Assembly (NCBI GenBank): GCA_003131925.1
Contig: PKWC01000095.1
Coordinates: forward strand, 1 to 10,325
DNA length: 10,325 nucleotides
Source of the DNA: Alphaproteobacteria bacterium
GTDB lineage: Bacteria; Pseudomonadota; Alphaproteobacteria; Micropepsales; Micropepsaceae
Direction of reading: 5' to 3'
The translations under genes and the position numbers were made by a program. Every line of letters begins with the position of its first letter. Position 1 is the stretch's first letter. The notes under the pieces were generated by a model. It saw nothing but the letters and a program-made list of their open reading frames with translations, ran no database searches and was not told the origin of the DNA. This document shows, piece after piece, positions 6,491-10,325 of this stretch.

Positions 6491-7975
6491 ATGGTGGAAC
6501 CGCTCATAGAGCGTGCGTGGGCGTGGCTTCACGCGACGTTTCCAGAGCGGCAAATCTACATCCGCAGCGATGGCCGGGTGCAGTTTTTCACCTTCGGCTC
6601 GACGCTTCAGGCAACCTGCGCGGGCCTCTCCCTCATTTTCCTCGGTTGGGTCGCCTTCGCTTCGGTCAATGTCATTTTCAAAGACCGGATCATTACGTCG
6701 AAGGATCATCGATTCCAGCAGATGCAGGCGAGTTACGAGAACCGGGTCGCCGATCTTCAGCTTTCCTATGATGAACTGAACAACGCGCTCGTCTCGGCCG
6801 AAGACCGGTTCAAATCGACTGCCGATCAGCTCGAGGCCAAGCAGCAGACCGTCGCAAATCTCTTGGGACGCAAGCAGGTCATCGAGGCAACTGTTGCGAG
6901 TCTCGGCTCGGGCAACGCCGCAGCGGCCGCGATCAAATCTCTCGACGTTGCGAGCGCGCCGTCATCGAGCACTCCTCCGGATGTGGCAAGCGACAGTCTG
7001 GAAGCCGACCCGGAGCTTGGTCGGCCTTCTGCGTCGCCAGGATCCGCAATCGTGCCGGCCGCGCCCCAGGCAAGCGGCACTTATTTCGGAAGCGGCGCGT
7101 CGCAACTGAACGTCATGCCGCAATCGGTGGAACCGCAGCCTCGCACCGCGCGGCCGACGAGAGCAAGCTTTCTCGACGACACCGTGTTGCGCTTTGCTGA
7201 AGTTTTGTTTCAGAGCCACCCGCGTGTGAACGCGCCACTGCCCCAGACGCCTGCCCTCCAGGCTCTCGCACAACAGACCGAACGCGTTCGGCAGCTCGAC
7301 TCGACGGAGACCAGCCTGCTCGTCGGCGTGGACCAAAGGATTTCCGGGCGCATCGGCGACGTGCAGAGACTTCTCGGGCGCGTGGGCGTGAATGCCGACG
7401 ATCTGGAACGGCGGGCCTCCGAGGGTGGAGTCGGCGGTCCCTTGGTCTCCGCCCAATCCGACCGCCTCGACGGGGTTTCCGATACGGTGTTCACGGCGGC
7501 GTATGAGGGGGCCGTGGCGCACACGGATGAATTGAACACGCTGTTCGCGGCGCTTCGCCATGTGCCACTGACAACGCCGGTGCATGGCGCCCAGTTCGAA
7601 ATGACCAGTGGGTTCGGGGCGCGCGTGGATCCGTTCACCCGGCGCATTGCTCTTCACACCGGCATGGATTTCGCAGGCCCATGGGGATCGACCGTCATGG
7701 CCACGGCGCCCGGAGTCGTCACCTTTGCCGGTCCCCGCGGCGGATATGGCAATATGGTCGAGATCGACCATGGCTTCGGCTTTCACACGCGCTACGGCCA
7801 TCTTTCCTCGGTTCTCGTCAGACCAGGAACGAGGGTGAGCGAGGGCTCGCCCGTCGGAAAGCTTGGCTCGACTGGCCGCAGCACCGGACCTCACGTACAC
7901 TACGAAGTGTGGGTCGCCGACGCCGTAAAAGACCCGGGAAAATTCATCGAGGCAGGACGACATGTTTTCGAATAA
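6491..7975 (+). CDS. Membrane-anchored M23 (LytM-type) metallopeptidase
   Basis: The M23 family comprises zinc endopeptidases that cut peptidoglycan cross-links, or catalytically dead relatives that activate amidases. From the ATG at 6491 the 494-residue protein has a short cytoplasmic part containing FPERQIY and a transmembrane helix at about 41-63. A coiled coil follows at about 74-130, then an Ala/Ser/Pro-rich linker and a C-terminal M23 domain. Zinc and catalytic residues are all present: HTGMD (His389, Asp393), RYGHLS (His437) and HVHYE (His468, His470). The domain should therefore be active in the periplasm. ATGs at 6440 and 6443 would add up to 17 residues. I prefer 6491 because AAGGAAGG lies 7 nt upstream and because related proteins, as I recall them, place FPERQIY near residue 15-20. 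The 3' end overlaps the bactofilin gene by 14 bases, which implies co-expression. A long antisense frame (6962-8089) is a shadow. Confidence 0.93.
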   Translation: MVEPLIERAWAWLHATFPERQIYIRSDGRVQFFTFGSTLQATCAGLSLIFLGWVAFASVNVIFKDRIITSKDHRFQQMQASYENRVADLQLSYDELNNALVSAEDRFKSTADQLEAKQQTVANLLGRKQVIEATVASLGSGNAAAAAIKSLDVASAPSSSTPPDVASDSLEADPELGRPSASPGSAIVPAAPQASGTYFGSGASQLNVMPQSVEPQPRTARPTRASFLDDTVLRFAEVLFQSHPRVNAPLPQTPALQALAQQTERVRQLDSTETSLLVGVDQRISGRIGDVQRLLGRVGVNADDLERRASEGGVGGPLVSAQSDRLDGVSDTVFTAAYEGAVAHTDELNTLFAALRHVPLTTPVHGAQFEMTSGFGARVDPFTRRIALHTGMDFAGPWGSTVMATAPGVVTFAGPRGGYGNMVEIDHGFGFHTRYGHLSSVLVRPGTRVSEGSPVGKLGSTGRSTGPHVHYEVWVADAVKDPGKFIEAGRHVFE

Positions 7976-8498
7976 GAACCGCGACCGCGACGCAACCGAA
8001 ATCGCATCATCCACGCCGCCATCACAGCTGCAGCCCGCGAAACGCGCAGGCCGCTCCGGCGCCCCTTCGATCATCAGCGCCGATCTCACCGTGAACGGAA
8101 CACTGACATCGGCCGGCGACGTTCAGATCGACGGATGCGTCGAGGGCGACGTGCATAGCGCCGGACTTGTCATCGGCGAAAAGGCACTCATCCGGGGCGA
8201 AATCGTGGCCGAGGACGTCACCGTGCGTGGCCGCGTCAACGGCAGCATCCGCGCCCGCAAGGTGCTCCTCTGCGCGAGCTGCCATGTTGAAGGCAACATC
8301 CTGCATGAAGCCTTTGCGGTGGAGGCCGGCGCGTTCTTCGAAGGAAACTGCCGGCATTCCGACAATCCGCTCTCCGACGAAGCCGCGAAGCCGAAAGCCA
8401 TCGAACCAAAGCAAGCCCCAGTTGCGACCGCGTCGGGCCAGCCGGTGCGGCAGAGTTCTCCCGAAGCCGTGGCAATGCCGCTCCGAACCGGCGTCTGA
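7962..8498 (+). CDS. Bactofilin (polymer-forming cytoskeletal protein)
   Basis: Bactofilins self-assemble without nucleotide into filaments of stacked right-handed beta-helices at the inner membrane and help position cell-wall enzymes. The 178-residue product has a disordered, basic N-terminal tail (about 1-30). The core follows at about 31-125 with the repeating hydrophobic/glycine pattern of the family: SADLTVNGTLTSAGDVQIDG, CVEGDVHSAGLVIGEKALIR, GEIVAEDVTVRGRVNGSIRA, VEGNILHEAFAVEAGAFFEG. It ends in a Lys/Pro/Ala-rich disordered tail. The start ATG lies inside the end of the M23 peptidase gene (the 14-base overlap contains the peptidase TAA). AGGA just upstream can serve as the ribosome-binding site, so translation is probably coupled. 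Bactofilin genes next to M23 peptidase genes are a known arrangement (for example Helicobacter CcmA with Csd1), which supports a cell-shape role. The Cys residues at LLCASCHVEGN and GNCRH are unusual but probably incidental. Confidence 0.93.
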   Translation: MFSNKNRDRDATEIASSTPPSQLQPAKRAGRSGAPSIISADLTVNGTLTSAGDVQIDGCVEGDVHSAGLVIGEKALIRGEIVAEDVTVRGRVNGSIRARKVLLCASCHVEGNILHEAFAVEAGAFFEGNCRHSDNPLSDEAAKPKAIEPKQAPVATASGQPVRQSSPEAVAMPLRTGV

Positions 8499-8527
8499 TT
8501 ATCCCGTCAATTCCCCCAAAGAACGGG

Positions 8528-8686
8528 CACGCGGAGGCGCGGAGGACGCGGACAAGGGAATAATTTGCAGAGAGGCAGTGAGGTGGTGAGAAAGGTATGG
8601 CGCGCCTGCGGCGCGCCGTAATTCTCACTTCCTCATTGTCTCATTGTGACTTTTTCTCTTCGCCGCGTCCTCCGCGTCTCCCTGTG
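8528..8686. repeat. Nested palindromic intergenic element
   Basis: Three pairs of inverted arms share one centre. Outer: GGAGGCGCGGAGGACGCGG (8533-8551) against the complement of 8663-8681, 18 of 19 matching; including flanks, 21 of 24 for 8528-8551 with 8663-8686. Middle: 8576-8592 against 8622-8638, 14 of 17 matching, including perfect GTGAGAA/TTCTCAC. Centre: GGCGCGCC (8599-8606), loop TGC, GGCGCGCC (8610-8617). The element fills the space between the convergent bactofilin and prfB genes and has no coding capacity of its own. The outer arm motif (tandem GCGGAGGACGCGG-like units) resembles dispersed intergenic repeats that I recall from many bacterial genomes. Assignment to such a family is inference. 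It can fold as a hairpin on either transcript and may end transcription in both directions. Confidence 0.75.
8586..8628. terminator. Core hairpin, possible bidirectional terminator for the bactofilin gene and prfB
   Basis: GTGAGAA (8586-8592) pairs with TTCTCAC (8622-8628), and inside it GGCGCGCC (8599-8606) pairs with GGCGCGCC (8610-8617) across a 3-nt loop. This is a very stable stem about 88 nt after the bactofilin stop and about 70 nt after the prfB stop on the other strand. No long T-run follows on either side, so Rho-independent termination is uncertain. The convergent position is the main support. Confidence 0.35.
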
Positions 8687-8698
8687 AACCTGTTTTCC

Positions 8699-9830
8699 CT
8701 ATCCGAGATCTGGCACGGCTTCGCGCGGCTTGCCGCCGATCGCGTGGGCCAGTGCAGCCGCCATGAATGGATCGAGATTTCCATCGAGCACGTCCTGTGG
8801 CGCGCGGCTTTCGACGCCGGTACGCAGATCCTTCACCAGCTGGTAGGGCTGAAGAACGTAAGAACGGATCTGATGTCCCCAGCCGATGTCCGTTTTCTGG
8901 CCGATATGGGCGGCGGTTTCCGCCTGCTTTTTTTCGAGCTCAATCTCGTAGAGTCTCGAGCGCAACATGTCCCGGCAGATTGCCCGGTTCTGATGCTGCG
9001 ACCGTTCAGTCTGGCAACTGACGACGATGCCAGTGGGCAGATGGGTGAATCGCACGGCGCTGTCCGTCTTGTTCACATGCTGGCCGCCCGCGCCCGATGA
9101 GCGATAGGTATCGACGCGCAGGTCCTTGTCCGGGATATCGATCTCGATGGTCTGGTCGATGACGGGGAACACCGTGACGCTGGCGAAGCTTGTGTGACGC
9201 CGCGCATTGGCATCGAAAGGTGAAATGCGCACCAGCCGGTGCACGCCGGCCTCGGTCTTCAGCCATCCATAGGCGTTCTCACCCTTGACAAGCAGCGTCG
9301 CAGACTTGATGCCGGCGCCCTCGCCCGCGCTCTCCTCGATGAGCTGCAACTTGAAGCCCTTGCGCTCCGCCCAGCGCATGTACATGCGCTCGAGCATTTC
9401 AGCCCAGTCTTGGCTTTCGGTTCCTCCTGCGCCTGCATGAATGTCGAGATAGGTGTCGTTCGCGTCCGCCTCGCCGGACAACATCGAGGCGAGCCGCAGC
9501 TGTTCCGCGCGTGAACGCAGCGCGCCGATTAGCTGCTCCGACTCCCGCGTCATCGCCGCGTCGCTGTCCGCTTCGGCCAGCTCAAGAAGGCCCAGCGCGT
9601 CCGCAAGCTCTGATTCCAGGGATCGCACGCCAGAAAGGGAAGCATCCAGCTTCTGCCGCTCGCGCATCAGAGCCTGCGCGGCCTGCGTATCGTTCCACAG
9701 GGCCGAGTCTTCGGCCCTTGCGTTCAGCTCGTCGAGCCGCCTGAGCGCCCGATCCCAGTCAAAGATGCCTCCTCAGCAGGCCGATTGCCTGCCTGATCTC
9801 TTCAACACTGCGCTCGATTTCTGGACGCAC
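8699..9830 (-). CDS. prfB: Peptide chain release factor 2, expressed by programmed +1 frameshift
   Basis: RF2 recognises UGA and UAA stop codons in the ribosomal A site and triggers peptide release. The main frame carries the codon-recognition tripeptide SPF (residues 203-205) and the catalytic GGQ (248-250, in GAGGQHVNKTDSAVRF). These are within two residues of the E. coli positions. The gene needs two frames. The first starts at GTG 9830-9828 with AGGGA about 7 nt upstream and reads MRPEIERSVEEIRQAIGLL, RRHL, then UGA at 9761-9759. The ribosome shifts +1 on CUU (9764-9762) and continues DWDRALRRLDELNARAEDS into the long frame, ending at TAG 8699-8701. The joined product has 376 residues. 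The site has the classic parts: internal Shine-Dalgarno GAGGAGG, CUU, UGA, C. A TonB-like gene lies 66 bp upstream on the same strand. A gene call starting at the internal ATG 9667 would miss 54 residues. Confidence 0.96.
9758..9774 (-). promoter_or_regulatory. prfB programmed +1 frameshift site (autoregulatory)
   Basis: Read on the minus strand the sequence is GAGGAGG, CAT, CTT, TGA, C. The purine-rich stretch acts as an internal Shine-Dalgarno spaced for +1 slippage. CUU is the slippery codon, and UGA followed by C is a slow stop. When RF2 is scarce the stop is read poorly and ribosomes shift into the main frame; when RF2 is plentiful they terminate after 23 residues. The feedback mechanism is established for E. 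coli prfB; the match here is visible base by base. Confidence 0.93.
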
Positions 9831-9896
9831 GAACAATTCCCTATGGGCGCCATCGATATGGCCGGGGTCATCACGCTTGTAAAGACCCGTCCAAAT

Positions 9897-10295
9897 TCAG
9901 TTTGACGGAGTGGGCGCCTGCGGAAGCTGAAACACGATCTTGACGGTTGTCCAGTCCGACACGGTTTCGCCATCGCGAATTGCCGGAAGGTAGCGCCAGT
10001 TCAACACGCCTTCGACTGCGGCGTTGTCGAGATCTTCGAATCCGCTCGACCGTGACACCTTGACTTTGCTGGCACGTCCATTCGGATGAACATACACGTC
10101 GACCAACACGGCCCCCTGCTCTCCGTTCAGTTGCGCCGAATCCGGATAGGGAGGCTGCGGATGAGGCCTCGAGATATCAACACTCGGTGGCGATTCCGAA
10201 GCCGGTGCCGAAGAAGCACCCAAGATCGCCATGCACGATGCCACTGCGTACAGCGAAAAATTTCGCAAAATGCGCCAAGATTGCCCGCTCAGCAT
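9897..10295 (-). CDS. Short exported protein with TonB C-terminal-type domain
   Basis: The 132-residue product has an N-terminal export signal (basic WRILRNFSLY, a hydrophobic stretch, possible cleavage after SSAPA). After a brief spacer comes one TonB C-terminal-type domain, with the hallmark pattern PPYPDSAQLNGEQGAVLVDV, then VHPNGRASKVKVSRSSGFEDLDNAAVEGVLNW and PAIRDGETVSDWTTVKIVFQ. True TonB proteins carry an N-terminal membrane anchor and a long Pro-rich linker. Here the linker is absent and the leader looks cleavable, so it is more likely a free periplasmic domain than an energy transducer. VASC at residues 18-21 fits the lipobox pattern, so a lipoprotein is an alternative. The start is ATG at 10295-10293 with only weak purine-rich sequence (GAGCGAG) upstream. 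The frame stays open to the window edge, so an upstream start cannot be excluded. The stop is 66 bp before prfB on the same strand, and the two may share a transcript. The specific role is unknown. Confidence 0.82.
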   Translation of the reverse strand: MLSGQSWRILRNFSLYAVASCMAILGASSAPASESPPSVDISRPHPQPPYPDSAQLNGEQGAVLVDVYVHPNGRASKVKVSRSSGFEDLDNAAVEGVLNWRYLPAIRDGETVSDWTTVKIVFQLPQAPTPSN

Positions 10296-10325
10296 TGTCA
10301 GCTCGCTCGTTGAGTCCGCCCCAAA

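Noticed and set aside
6962..8089. A 375-codon open frame on the minus strand across the M23 peptidase and bactofilin genes
   Set aside because: It lies opposite two clearly real genes with complete domain motifs, has no recognisable domain, and such antisense frames are expected in GC-rich coding DNA.
8521..8700. The GCGGAGG-rich repeats considered as a CRISPR array
   Set aside because: The repeats are inverted around one centre, not regularly spaced direct repeats, and there are no spacers or cas genes.
8699..9667. prfB starting at the internal ATG 9667
   Set aside because: Conserved RF2 sequence (DWDRALRRLDELNARAE) continues upstream in the same frame to the frameshift site, so this start would remove 54 real residues.
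9453..9905. A 150-codon plus-strand frame opposite the prfB 5' end
   Set aside because: Ser/Arg/Ala-rich with no domain; it is the complement of the RF2 N-terminal coding region and its frameshift site.

Overview
The window is GC-rich, gene-dense bacterial DNA that most resembles an alphaproteobacterium, probably of the order Hyphomicrobiales (Rhizobiales). Three things point there. RF2 has the LRRHLDWDRAL type N-terminus. TyrRS carries a KMGKT signature loop. The set tyrS, DUF3971/AsmA-like protein, bcp, M23 peptidase, bactofilin and prfB fits chromosomal neighbourhoods I remember from that group. The placement is an inference; no 16S or other marker is present.

Layout. Positions 1-1109 hold tyrS, cut at its 5' end by the window edge just upstream of its HIGH-type motif. 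Positions 1110-2358 are a ragged stretch with two small genes that both carry lesions. The first is a VOC/glyoxalase-fold gene whose apparent signal peptide is separated from the body by a single in-frame TAA. The second is a small cupin gene broken by a one-base deletion. A 13-bp tandem duplication lies between them. Positions 2359-5769 (minus) encode a large AsmA/YhdP-like envelope protein. It is transcribed away from bcp (5885-6355, plus), a peroxiredoxin with only one cysteine. An M23 (LytM-type) membrane-anchored peptidase (6491-7975) then overlaps a bactofilin gene (7962-8498) by 14 bases, which looks like a cell-shape or wall-remodelling pair. A nested palindromic element of about 160 bp (8528-8686) separates the bactofilin gene from the convergent prfB. 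prfB (8699-9830, minus) has the classic programmed +1 frameshift, so the full 376-residue RF2 is found only by joining two frames. Upstream of prfB on the same strand is a short exported protein with a TonB C-terminal-type domain (9897-10295), close to the right edge.

How the parts relate: tyrS and prfB are translation housekeeping. The AsmA-like protein, M23 peptidase, bactofilin and TonB-like protein all belong to the cell envelope, and bcp is peroxide defence. I see no mobile element gene, phage gene, CRISPR array, tRNA or rRNA, and no convincing evidence of a new multi-gene system. The points most worth checking are the nested palindrome, the stop codon placed at the signal-peptide cleavage site, and the frameshifted cupin.
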